Position numbers and translations under genes: made by a program. Source: 2-01-FULL-50-23 sp964509695 (GTDB lineage Bacteria; Patescibacteriota; Microgenomatia; UBA1400; MFAQ01). From it: a stretch of 9,641 nt of DNA. The notes under the pieces are model-generated. The model saw only the letters and a list, made by a program, of their open reading frames with translations. It did not search any database and had not been told where the DNA came from. The stretch spans positions 1 to 9,641 of the forward strand of contig CAZDXN010000026.1 in NCBI GenBank assembly GCA_964509695.1. Reading direction: 5' to 3'. How positions within the stretch are numbered: position 1 is the first letter of the stretch; each line of letters opens with the position of its first letter. Positions 1 through 6,652 of the stretch are shown here, in pieces.

Positions 1-9
1 ATTTGGTGG

Positions 10-38
10 TTGTAATTTGATTTCTCTAGGGATAGTAT
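10..38 (+). promoter_or_regulatory. weak candidate promoter for the MBL gene
   Basis: TTGTAA (10-15) and TAGTAT (33-38) are separated by exactly 17 bases. Each matches 4 of 6 positions of the sigma-70 consensus. Transcription would start near 45, leaving a short leader before the ATG at 70. The fit is modest, and the upstream gene context is outside the window, so the gene could instead be read from further upstream. Confidence 0.25.
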
Positions 39-69
39 GGGGAGATTAAACTTGCTTGTTGAAAAATAA
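37..69 (+). other. 10-codon mini-ORF abutting the MBL start codon
   Basis: ATG at 37 opens a short reading frame encoding MGRLNLLVEK. It ends with TAA at 67-69, immediately followed by the ATG of the large gene at 70, in the same frame. AGGGA lies at 28-32, close upstream of this ATG, whereas the ATG at 70 has no purine-rich site at normal spacing. It could act as a leader ORF that delivers ribosomes to the large gene, or it could be chance. A different frame, open from base 2 to a TAA at 47-49, could equally be the tail of a preceding gene. Confidence 0.15.
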
Positions 70-3000
70 ATGGCTGATGGGACAGAAAGAAAAATTCGCA
101 GAGGTAATGAAGTTTTTTCCGGCATAGGAGAGGGTGAGTCTCAGAAGCTAATTAGGTCAACGATTAACGGTTTGGCTCATACTCGGGTGGTAATTGATCA
201 ATTTCGGGAGACGGGGGCGACGTGGCTGGCAGGTAGAAGCGGTGGTCTGGATATGATTTTTGCCAAGCAAGGGGGTGGATTTGCTGGTTTGAATGTCTTT
301 GGTTCGCGTGAAGTGATTGGGATAAAAGTGGTCGATGTCGTCTCGCGTTTTGCAGAAGAAAGGGCACGCTTGCTGGCCAGGAATAGTGAGCTGGCTTATA
401 TGGTGCGCCAGAAACATGGAAATATTATCCTCCTGACTCCGGCAGAGCTTTATGATTGGTGGCAGTTTTATCGTCAGATCGAGACCTTGGGAATATATGA
501 CCATCTGGGGGTGAGGGCAGCTGAATTTTCGGGATTGGAAAGAACGACTCAGGAGAGATTGAGTAATACAAAATTAATTTTGGAAAAACTCTTTGCCGAA
601 AATGGTGATTATTTTTCGCAATTTGGAGTCGTGAAGGTGAAAGAATCGGGACCTTTTGATATCGCTTTTTTGGCAAAGGATGGTGGGCTATGTGAAGTGC
701 CTCTTTCTTGGGTAAAAACATTTCGGCCCGAAGGACAAATAATGGTGGACACAGTCTCAAGAAAACAGATGATCGCCGGGATAATATTTCCCAAAGAGGG
801 AGAATCAAAGCGGGAAATGGAAGCGAGAGCGAAATCGCTGGAGGCGGCATATGAGGCACAACATAAAGTCTCGATCCAAGTGGCGAGGGCGACTCCGGGA
901 CAGGTGGGCTTGTGGAAAAAACTGGGTTTTGGGGTGGAAGCCAGCGCGGCGATTGCCGAAGCGGAGCTAACGCCCGGAGACGTGGCCCAGTTTCTGTATA
1001 TGGGAGAAAGCAACATCAAATCGGGACCACTAGCCCAAAAACTTAATGGTCGACTACCGAGGGGAGGATACCTCTCGTTGCCGGGACAGGGAGATGAGTA
1101 CAGCTTTCCGGGAGCGGACCTTCTCTTTTTACAAAGAAATAACGGTCGGCCAGAATATGCACTGGTGAATGGTTTGGCGGCCTTAAATCCAAGACTTGAT
1201 CGAAGAGGAAAATTTGGGGTGACGCCGATGAGCAATGTTTTGGGCATTAAGATATTTCCTAATTCCTGGAGTTTCAATCAGATGAAGGACGATCTTCCCA
1301 CAAAGGAACTGGTGAGACAGCTGCGTCGATACACCCTAAATCCTTCGGCGAACGTACTGTTTTTGAATCAAGCCCTGTTTGAGTATTGGCAGGCGCAAGG
1401 AACGCCGTTTTCAGCCGATGAACAATCGAAGCAATTTGCGGACGATCCGGGGAGGGCGGTTAGTTATGGATATGGTCTGACCGGGGAGGGAAAACAGATA
1501 GTTAGCCTAATGATTCCCCAGAAGGAACCGAGAATTGGAGGGGTAAATTTGGTGGTTCGGGTGAGACGAGGGGCAGATAGCATCGTGACTTTGTGGGATG
1601 CGGGTTTGGGGTTTGAGGACGCGCCGATGGCTTTTGGTCAACTGGGCAATAAAGAGAGGACGGCTTCCGGAATGAGAAGAGGTTTGATGGAAGGTGAAAT
1701 CACGATGATACCCGGAGTTTTGGATCAGGATAAATTGTTGAAGTCGCTCGTGGATTTCTGGGCAATTACCGACCCGAAAGTTTTGGCCAGAATGCCCGTG
1801 GGTCAGTTCTTGGCATCTGAGGTGAGCCAGAGAATGAAACCGACGGATATTCGGGCATATTTACCTGACGAAATTGCTGAGGCAGTGATTTCTGAGGGGC
1901 CAAAGTACGCTCATAAATGGGGAGAGGGGAAGACGGTCCCGGCGGCGATATTGATTTCCCATGCTCACTTGGATCACGTTGGCAATTTACCATTTATGGA
2001 TCCGGCGATTCCAATTTATATTGCCTCCGATCAAGCGGCAGTTTTGGATTATCTGACCAACAAGGCGCCAAGCTGGAGAGATCGAATGACGGACACGGCA
2101 ATGTTGATGGAGCCGTTGGCAGGGGCGGCTTATCAAAAGGTCGAACGGGATATTCGGGTTCACTACAAGCCGGGGAGAATTCCTCTCTTTTCAAACGGAA
2201 AGGACGGAGGTCAAGTCTATACGCCGATTCGAGTCAATCATAGTCTGGGGTCTGATGCGGGGATTTTGGAGACGATGGTGGGTGGAGAGAAAGTGGTCCT
2301 TTGTTTTACGGGAGATATAAAAAGGGGAGAAGAGTCCGATGCGGCGGTCCAGAAGATCGGGTCGGTTCATAGACCACAGGTGATTATCACCGAGACGACG
2401 AATATTGGAAATCACAAGCCCGGTGAGGGGAGAACTGAAAGGGACGTCAGCGAATCCATTTACGCGGCAGTTAGAGAAAGTGGTGGTGCCGGAATTGTGG
2501 TCGTCGCCGACCCAAAAAATTTGGAGCGGATGCGCAATCTATATGAGATTGCCGGGGATTCAGGTAGATGGTTGGCGGTGGCCTATCAGCACGCTGAATT
2601 TCAACGTCAACTGATTACCGCCAGGGAACTGGCTCCTGAAGGAGCAATTGGATACAAAGATGTTTTTACCGGGGAATTAGGTAAGGATTGGACCATTTGG
2701 GCGAATACGATGACGAGGGAAAGACGTTTCCAAGGTGATTTGAAAAACTTGGCAGCGCGAGGTCCTTTGGGGATATTGGATTCCCAAAGACTAAGTCAGG
2801 AAAGCGAAAAGTGGATGGTGGTGGTTTCTCCTTATAGTATTTTGCAAGATCAGTTTGTGAATCGTTTCCCTGGTGGGCTCTCCATAATCTATTCGGCTTC
2901 CTATCCCTATGCGACTAACCAGAAATTGATGATGGGAGCGAACTTGGCGCCGAGTCGGGATTGGCTATCTCAAGTGGGAGTGAGACAGGTCTATGGTGAT

Positions 3001-3339
3001 ATGAAGATACATGGACAAGGTGGTCGGGTTGATCAAAGACTAATGGACAAAAAGAGAATTTTCCACGTCTCCGGTCACGTGAGTGAAAGAGAATTGATTG
3101 CTTATTTGGATACGATGGTTGGCGATCGTCACGGCGAAAAGGTGGCGATTATTCCGATCCATGGATTTTTCCCGGAAAAGGCGGCGGAGCTGTTTTACAA
3201 GAAACTGGGAAGAAGGAGGGTCGAGGTCCTGTCGCAAAATAGTCGATATAATCCCGGCGCGGAAAATCCCTACGCGACGATTTCGGAGTTTGATTTGTCC
3301 GGACCTAATAAGTGGCGACCGACGATTCGGACAAAATAA
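70..3339 (+). CDS. very long MBL-fold / beta-CASP (RNase J-like) hydrolase with unknown N-terminal region
   Basis: Encodes 1089 residues. The C-terminal half is a metallo-beta-lactamase fold of the RNA-processing beta-CASP type. A GG followed by a strand and WDAGLGF (about 490-515) starts the fold. HAHLDH at 631-636 is the HxHxDH metal site (H631, H633, D635, H636). H724 (NHSLGS) and D749 (FTGDIKRG) are the later metal ligands. ETTN near 775-780, SGH with H1003, and PIHG with H1031 match beta-CASP motifs A, B and C; the spacing and order are those of RNase J. By family this is a zinc-dependent RNase (endo and/or 5'-3' exo), presumably cytosolic. RNase J is usually about 550 residues. Here roughly 480 N-terminal residues are unassigned, and about 100 residues are inserted between the first strands and HxHxDH. 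A short stretch near 272-297 (LWKKLGFG) faintly recalls the end of a GNAT domain. The start is fixed because a TAA precedes the ATG in frame. No clear Shine-Dalgarno site is present. The MBL/beta-CASP call is strong; RNase J orthology is less sure. Confidence 0.9.
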   Translation: MADGTERKIRRGNEVFSGIGEGESQKLIRSTINGLAHTRVVIDQFRETGATWLAGRSGGLDMIFAKQGGGFAGLNVFGSREVIGIKVVDVVSRFAEERARLLARNSELAYMVRQKHGNIILLTPAELYDWWQFYRQIETLGIYDHLGVRAAEFSGLERTTQERLSNTKLILEKLFAENGDYFSQFGVVKVKESGPFDIAFLAKDGGLCEVPLSWVKTFRPEGQIMVDTVSRKQMIAGIIFPKEGESKREMEARAKSLEAAYEAQHKVSIQVARATPGQVGLWKKLGFGVEASAAIAEAELTPGDVAQFLYMGESNIKSGPLAQKLNGRLPRGGYLSLPGQGDEYSFPGADLLFLQRNNGRPEYALVNGLAALNPRLDRRGKFGVTPMSNVLGIKIFPNSWSFNQMKDDLPTKELVRQLRRYTLNPSANVLFLNQALFEYWQAQGTPFSADEQSKQFADDPGRAVSYGYGLTGEGKQIVSLMIPQKEPRIGGVNLVVRVRRGADSIVTLWDAGLGFEDAPMAFGQLGNKERTASGMRRGLMEGEITMIPGVLDQDKLLKSLVDFWAITDPKVLARMPVGQFLASEVSQRMKPTDIRAYLPDEIAEAVISEGPKYAHKWGEGKTVPAAILISHAHLDHVGNLPFMDPAIPIYIASDQAAVLDYLTNKAPSWRDRMTDTAMLMEPLAGAAYQKVERDIRVHYKPGRIPLFSNGKDGGQVYTPIRVNHSLGSDAGILETMVGGEKVVLCFTGDIKRGEESDAAVQKIGSVHRPQVIITETTNIGNHKPGEGRTERDVSESIYAAVRESGGAGIVVVADPKNLERMRNLYEIAGDSGRWLAVAYQHAEFQRQLITARELAPEGAIGYKDVFTGELGKDWTIWANTMTRERRFQGDLKNLAARGPLGILDSQRLSQESEKWMVVVSPYSILQDQFVNRFPGGLSIIYSASYPYATNQKLMMGANLAPSRDWLSQVGVRQVYGDMKIHGQGGRVDQRLMDKKRIFHVSGHVSERELIAYLDTMVGDRHGEKVAIIPIHGFFPEKAAELFYKKLGRRRVEVLSQNSRYNPGAENPYATISEFDLSGPNKWRPTIRTK

Positions 3340-3345
3340 AGGATT

Positions 3346-3359
3346 CCCCGTGACCGGGG
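3346..3359 (+). terminator. small GC hairpin after the MBL gene, weak terminator candidate
   Basis: CCCCG-TGAC-CGGGG begins 7 bases after the TAA of the MBL gene. The stem is only 5 bp and no T-run follows before the N gap begins at 3368, so intrinsic termination is doubtful. Confidence 0.2.
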
Positions 3360-3367
3360 TAGACGAC

Positions 3368-3467
3368 NNNNNNNNNNNNNNNNNNNNNNNNNNNNNNNNN
3401 NNNNNNNNNNNNNNNNNNNNNNNNNNNNNNNNNNNNNNNNNNNNNNNNNNNNNNNNNNNNNNNNNNN
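3368..3467. other. assembly gap (100 N)
   Basis: Exactly 100 N, the conventional length for a gap of unknown size. It hides the start and signal-peptide region of the SIMPL gene that follows. The octamer GTGACCGG occurs just before the gap (3350-3357) and again as the first bases after it (3468-3475). Confidence 0.99.
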
Positions 3468-4076
3468 GTGACCGGCTCGGCCGAGACGAAGACAAAGAAC
3501 CAGATTGCCAGTTTTAACGCTGGGGTTTCGTCAACCAAAGATAACAAGGAAGACGCGGTCAACGAAGTGAACGGGAAGATGGACGAGATCGTGAAAGCGG
3601 TGAAGGCCTTCGGAGTAAAGAGCGAGGATATCAAGACCCAGAACAATAGTATTTATCAGATGCAGGAATACTATTATGATAATGGCACTCAGAAGAGCCG
3701 ACCGGGCCAGTGGTCGGTGAACAATAGCATCGAGATAATCTTGCGGGAGGTGGATCGAGCCGCGGCCTTGGCGGACCTTCTTTCCAAGAGTGGGGCGAAT
3801 AATGTGAACGGGCCGAATTTTATGATGGACAACACGACGACTTTTGAAGCCTCGTTGGCGACAGAGGCGATCGCCGATGCTCGGAAAAAAGCGGAAGCGA
3901 TGGCGGAAAGCAGCGGCGCCAAACTGGGAGAAGTGGTGACGGTAGTCGAGGGGTATAACGCGACGCCGGTTTACCCATTGTCGATGATGGGTCGAGGCGG
4001 TGGAGGCGGGGCGGTGGTCGAGCCGGGGAGCGCGACGGTGGGGAAGACCGTGACGGTGACATTTAGATTGGAATAA
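3468..4076 (+). CDS. SIMPL (DUF541) domain protein, 5' end lost in gap
   Basis: The 202 visible residues cover most of a SIMPL domain, named after mouse SIMPL and common in bacterial periplasmic or surface proteins such as E. coli YggE and Brucella BP26. Seen here: VTGSAETKTK at the start, matching the first strand of the domain; the GVKSEDIKTQNNSIY block (49-63); the A..IADARKKAEAMAESSGAKLGEV helix (about 131-157); and the closing PGSATVGKTVTVTFRL strand (186-201). The family normally begins with a signal peptide or lipid anchor some 30-50 residues earlier, so the GTG at 3468 is almost certainly an internal valine codon and the true start is in the gap. A glycine-rich loop (GRGGGGGAV, 175-183) lies between the last helix and the final strand. 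The biochemical role of SIMPL proteins is poorly defined. The gene ends 41 bases from the convergent radical SAM gene. Confidence 0.9.
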   Translation: MTGSAETKTKNQIASFNAGVSSTKDNKEDAVNEVNGKMDEIVKAVKAFGVKSEDIKTQNNSIYQMQEYYYDNGTQKSRPGQWSVNNSIEIILREVDRAAALADLLSKSGANNVNGPNFMMDNTTTFEASLATEAIADARKKAEAMAESSGAKLGEVVTVVEGYNATPVYPLSMMGRGGGGGAVVEPGSATVGKTVTVTFRLE

Positions 4077-4117
4077 GATTTGTCCTGAGTTGGGATCCTA
4101 ATACTTATTACAACTTT
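4077..4117. other. convergent intergenic spacer, no clear terminator
   Basis: Forty-one bases separate two convergent stop codons. Only a weak TAATA-CT-TATTA palindrome (4099-4110) is present. No GC stem with a T-tract is visible on either strand, so how transcription ends here is unclear. The base composition changes from GC-richer to AT-rich at about this point. Confidence 0.6.
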
Positions 4118-5788
4118 TTATTCTGAATTAAGCGTTTCCTCTATCACTCCAACCCATGTGGGTTTATCAGTACTCACATATCCCATCAAAGAAACTACAA
4201 CTTCCAATGCCTTCTTTTTATCGTGAACTGAATAGGTTTTGGATGAACTGTGGACTATTCCGATATTAAGTAGTATTTCAGAAAGATTATTTACGTTTTC
4301 CTTGTCAATTTCACCTAATGCCGCGGCCGTGCTTGAAATTAAGCTTAGTTTTGTGCCACTATCAATCAAACCAGCAATGAACTCCGCTGTTTGCAACCTA
4401 ATGTCTCCAAGTAAAGAATAAAACTCCAGCTTGTCTTTTATATCAATATTTTCTGGTAGTTCCGACAACCTTTGGGCCTCAGTAATGAAATCTCTAATCT
4501 CAGAAGAGTTTTTCCTTATGTCAGAAGAGCAAAGCTTCAAGTAATCATCTTTTGTCTCAGCGGGGGTGGCAATAGCCCAAGCCCATTTTGTCAAACCCGA
4601 GATATCAGCTACGATTCCACCAAGTGAAACACACCATCTTCCAAGCTTAAAAACGACATCATCTTCATGGTTTGGAAGACACAGCAGTTCCGTTCTAGAC
4701 CCACTTTTGGTTACTAAAGGCAATAAAACTTGTTTGTATTTAGTTCTATCAAGGATATGGTTTGCATACTTACAACCCTGGTATTCAAGTTTGGGTAGGT
4801 GGTGGGGTATCAAGTCAACAGAAGTTTTTGGAGTAATTCGAATATTGTGTTGACCTGATGGCTCAAATATCGTGGCGGCTGTCATAGAAATTGCCTCAAT
4901 TCCAGATGGAGTAAGCAGTGTTCCATCTTCACAGGAGGGAGATGAAGAATCATAAATATCATCATGGTCAGCAATTTGAGGGCCAAGTCTGGACACATCT
5001 TCATCTAATCTGGGTGAAAAAACTATATGTGTACTTAAAAAAGCACTGATTTCCTCATTCGCGTGCCCCCTCTGTTTCCAGTCGTCAACAAGTTCTTTCA
5101 TTACCGCCTCAACTTTCTGGACATTGTGTTTTGCTACTGATATACGCATTTCGCAGGCGTTTTTCTTTGCACCATCCTGACCTCTTGAAAACGCGACAAA
5201 GTTATCAAACAGCATGTTGGTAAACTTTCTAAAATTTTCAACTCCACCCTTGGGAATTGTGGTGGAGATATAAACTCTCTTATCGGGAAAATGTCTCCCC
5301 CATTCCTTGTAGACATCAACATAAGAATGCTCACCATCTGTGTAGTCAAAAGGGTCTGAATCCCAATAATGGGTTATCACCGCCCCCCCCCAGTTTCTGA
5401 GGTCATCCTTGTACTTATCTAAAAAAACACAAATAGAATCAAAAGAAAATTTTGACTCAACCCCTTTTTTTGCACCAAATAGACAGAATGGACACATACC
5501 GTTGCAACCCTCAGTGAGCTGAAAAGCTACAAGGTTATTTAGAATCTTCCCTCGCAATTCCTCTGGAAACTCCTCGAACATCTCCACCATATCTACAGTC
5601 TTGGCTTCTTGCGACATTTTCTCTGGTGACAAGTTAAAATATTGCGATAATTTTCTCTGAGCAAGTTTTCTTTTGATTGGATCAAGTGAGCCTGATTCGG
5701 AAACTAGTTTTACTCTATCAAGTTCTTTTAGTCCCAGTTTATTTCTCCACTCTCCCAGCGATTCAATATTTGAAGAATCAAAATTCAT
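4118..5788 (-). CDS. radical SAM protein of unknown specificity
   Basis: Encodes 556 residues. CNGMCPFC at 95-102 is the CX3CX2C signature (C95, C99, C102) that binds the [4Fe-4S] cluster used to cleave S-adenosylmethionine. HYWDSDPFDY (140-149) sits where the family has its SAM-contacting GGEP-type strand. The first ~85 residues are predominantly helical and precede the barrel. The ~300 residues after the core have no family I recognise. C286-X9-G296 loosely resembles the opening of a SPASM auxiliary-cluster domain, but the next expected cysteine is S301. Scattered cysteines follow at 339, 370, 386 and 420. The ATG overlaps the stop of the upstream small gene as ATGA, implying translational coupling. 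The pair is the only minus-strand unit here and is clearly more AT-rich than its neighbours (16 of 60 G/C in 5401-5460 against 32 of 60 in 3181-3240), which suggests acquisition by transfer. Substrate unknown; a peptide or protein modifier is possible but unproven. Confidence 0.85.
   Translation of the reverse strand: MNFDSSNIESLGEWRNKLGLKELDRVKLVSESGSLDPIKRKLAQRKLSQYFNLSPEKMSQEAKTVDMVEMFEEFPEELRGKILNNLVAFQLTEGCNGMCPFCLFGAKKGVESKFSFDSICVFLDKYKDDLRNWGGAVITHYWDSDPFDYTDGEHSYVDVYKEWGRHFPDKRVYISTTIPKGGVENFRKFTNMLFDNFVAFSRGQDGAKKNACEMRISVAKHNVQKVEAVMKELVDDWKQRGHANEEISAFLSTHIVFSPRLDEDVSRLGPQIADHDDIYDSSSPSCEDGTLLTPSGIEAISMTAATIFEPSGQHNIRITPKTSVDLIPHHLPKLEYQGCKYANHILDRTKYKQVLLPLVTKSGSRTELLCLPNHEDDVVFKLGRWCVSLGGIVADISGLTKWAWAIATPAETKDDYLKLCSSDIRKNSSEIRDFITEAQRLSELPENIDIKDKLEFYSLLGDIRLQTAEFIAGLIDSGTKLSLISSTAAALGEIDKENVNNLSEILLNIGIVHSSSKTYSVHDKKKALEVVVSLMGYVSTDKPTWVGVIEETLNSE
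5383..5391 (-). repeat. nine-G homopolymer in the radical SAM coding strand
   Basis: Nine consecutive C on the plus strand read as G9 in the gene, encoding N-W-G-G-A at about residues 132-136 just before the second barrel strand. The frame is intact in this assembly. A one-base change would truncate the protein shortly after the cluster motif. Tracts of this length are prone to slippage in cells and to miscalls in sequencing. Confidence 0.9.
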
Positions 5789-5967
5789 TCACTTTGTGGA
5801 TTAAGATTTTTATCGATAATTTTTTGTTCCAATTCAAAAAGTTTTTTGTATGAAACTACCATCTTATCTATTTCGTTTTTTTGATCGAAAACATTGTTTT
5901 GATCATCAAGTGACTTCATGCTTACCCGCATTGGTACGTTATCTGAGGCAATTTGTTTTGTATCCAT
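5785..5967 (-). CDS. small helical protein coupled to the radical SAM gene
   Basis: From the ATG at 5967 this encodes 60 residues. Its TGA overlaps the ATG of the radical SAM gene (ATGA, 5785-5788), so the two are co-transcribed and translationally coupled. The sequence is hydrophilic and probably helical in its second half (IDKMVVSYKKLFELEQKIID), with no signal peptide and no membrane segment. The best Shine-Dalgarno site, AAGGAGG at 5997-6003, lies 29 bases from this ATG but 5 bases from an in-frame ATT at 5989-5991. An ATT start would give 68 residues (adding ICGKISEN). The frame is open further, to an ATG at 6099, but that would overlap the divergent gene. I recognise no family. By position it could be a precursor peptide, a partner or a regulator for the radical SAM enzyme. 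The ATG-started form has no cysteine and lacks an obvious leader/core layout, so a RiPP precursor is only a hypothesis. Confidence 0.6.
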   Translation of the reverse strand: MDTKQIASDNVPMRVSMKSLDDQNNVFDQKNEIDKMVVSYKKLFELEQKIIDKNLNPQSE

Positions 5968-5996
5968 ATTCTCAGAAATCTTACCACAAATGTCTT

Positions 5997-6003
5997 CCTC
6001 CTT
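5997..6003 (-). promoter_or_regulatory. perfect Shine-Dalgarno site before an ATT codon
   Basis: On the minus strand AAGGAGG is followed by AAGAC and then ATT (5991-5989), in frame with the small ORF. The spacing is ideal for a start at ATT and too long for the ATG at 5967. A GTG 9 bases from the site is in another frame, closed after 21 codons, and a TTG there closes after two. This is the best ribosome-binding sequence in the window. Confidence 0.55.
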
Positions 6004-6054
6004 AAAACGACCTTGTCCAATGTAATGGGTACTCGTCCAGGCCTTGAAGGTCTG

Positions 6055-6083
6055 TTGACGGGGGGGGTGGGGTGTGGTAAGTT
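6055..6083 (+). promoter_or_regulatory. candidate promoter with a G8 tract in the spacer
   Basis: TTGACG (6055-6060, 5 of 6 to the -35 consensus) is 17 bases from TAAGTT (6078-6083, 3 of 6 to the -10 consensus). The predicted transcription start falls at about 6090, the ATG of the next gene, which would make the mRNA leaderless or nearly so. The run of eight G (6060-6067) starts at the last base of the -35 and fills the spacer, so a change in its length would alter promoter geometry. The -10 match is poor. Confidence 0.35.
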
Positions 6084-6089
6084 GTGGGC

Positions 6090-6620
6090 ATGAAATCAAA
6101 ACAGGAGTTGCAATTGCGGTTGGAAGGGAACCTTCGTCTTCGGGACGAGCTGTGTCAGAGAGTGGGGAGAATCAGAAATGTTCTTGAGAGAATGTTGTCA
6201 GAAAATCCTGTGTTTACCAAGCCGGGGCTTCTCAACTTATGGCATGGGGAGCACGTAGGTTATAGACGTGACTTGAATGGTAACTTTTGGTTTTCGTCGA
6301 ACGACGAAGAGTTTTGTGGGGAGTATCACCTGAGGTTTTCTACTGGTAGTTTTGAATATTATTGGGGAGAACCTCCGGTCGAATTATCAGACCGCGAAAT
6401 TAGGGTTCGTGGGACCGTGTCAGGTTTTGACCCTGTTGATTTTGACTTGGTTCCTGTATCGAGGATTAAGACACTGGACCCCGACAGTTTGCGCGAGTTG
6501 CAAGAAAAGATCACTGAGGTTGAATTTCTGTTGAAGACGATTGGCTTGATTCCGGATGGAGAGGTTGATTCCGGAGAAAAAGCCAAATCTCGCCGTCATA
6601 GGGTGGTGAGTGGTGAGTGA
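6090..6620 (+). CDS. hypothetical 176-residue protein, helical ends and strand-rich centre
   Basis: I do not recognise a family. Residues 1-40 are charged and heptad-like (LQLRLEGNLRLRDELCQRVG), suggesting a coiled coil. Residues about 42-125 are rich in aromatics and predicted strands (NLWHGEHVGYRRDLNGNFWF, FEYYWGEPPVEL). A second charged helix covers about 133-155 and the tail is basic (KAKSRRHR). There is no signal peptide or membrane segment, so it is probably cytosolic. The ATG at 6090 is preferred over an in-frame GTG at 6084. Neither has a good Shine-Dalgarno site, which fits the leaderless start proposed from the promoter. Its composition resembles the GC-richer plus-strand genes rather than the adjacent cassette. 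It lies 32 bases before the membrane protein gene in the same direction and may form an operon with it. The two-helix-plus-sheet pattern could be a small binding domain, but no function can be assigned. Confidence 0.7.
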   Translation: MKSKQELQLRLEGNLRLRDELCQRVGRIRNVLERMLSENPVFTKPGLLNLWHGEHVGYRRDLNGNFWFSSNDEEFCGEYHLRFSTGSFEYYWGEPPVELSDREIRVRGTVSGFDPVDFDLVPVSRIKTLDPDSLRELQEKITEVEFLLKTIGLIPDGEVDSGEKAKSRRHRVVSGE

Positions 6621-6652
6621 GACTTGATAGGGCGGTGTGTTAGGATTTGGTA

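Noticed and set aside
609..1277. 222-codon open frame on the minus strand within the MBL gene
   Set aside because: It is wholly antisense to a strongly supported gene, has low-complexity composition, no ribosome-binding site and no recognisable motif.
3040..3646. Open frames crossing the first gap on both strands
   Set aside because: Continuity through 100 N is meaningless, and the gap length is probably a placeholder.
5968..6099. Extension of the small minus-strand gene to the ATG at 6099
   Set aside because: The extra residues are Pro/Thr/His-rich, contain the Shine-Dalgarno sequence as codons and overlap the divergent gene, so a start at 5967 or 5991 is more likely.
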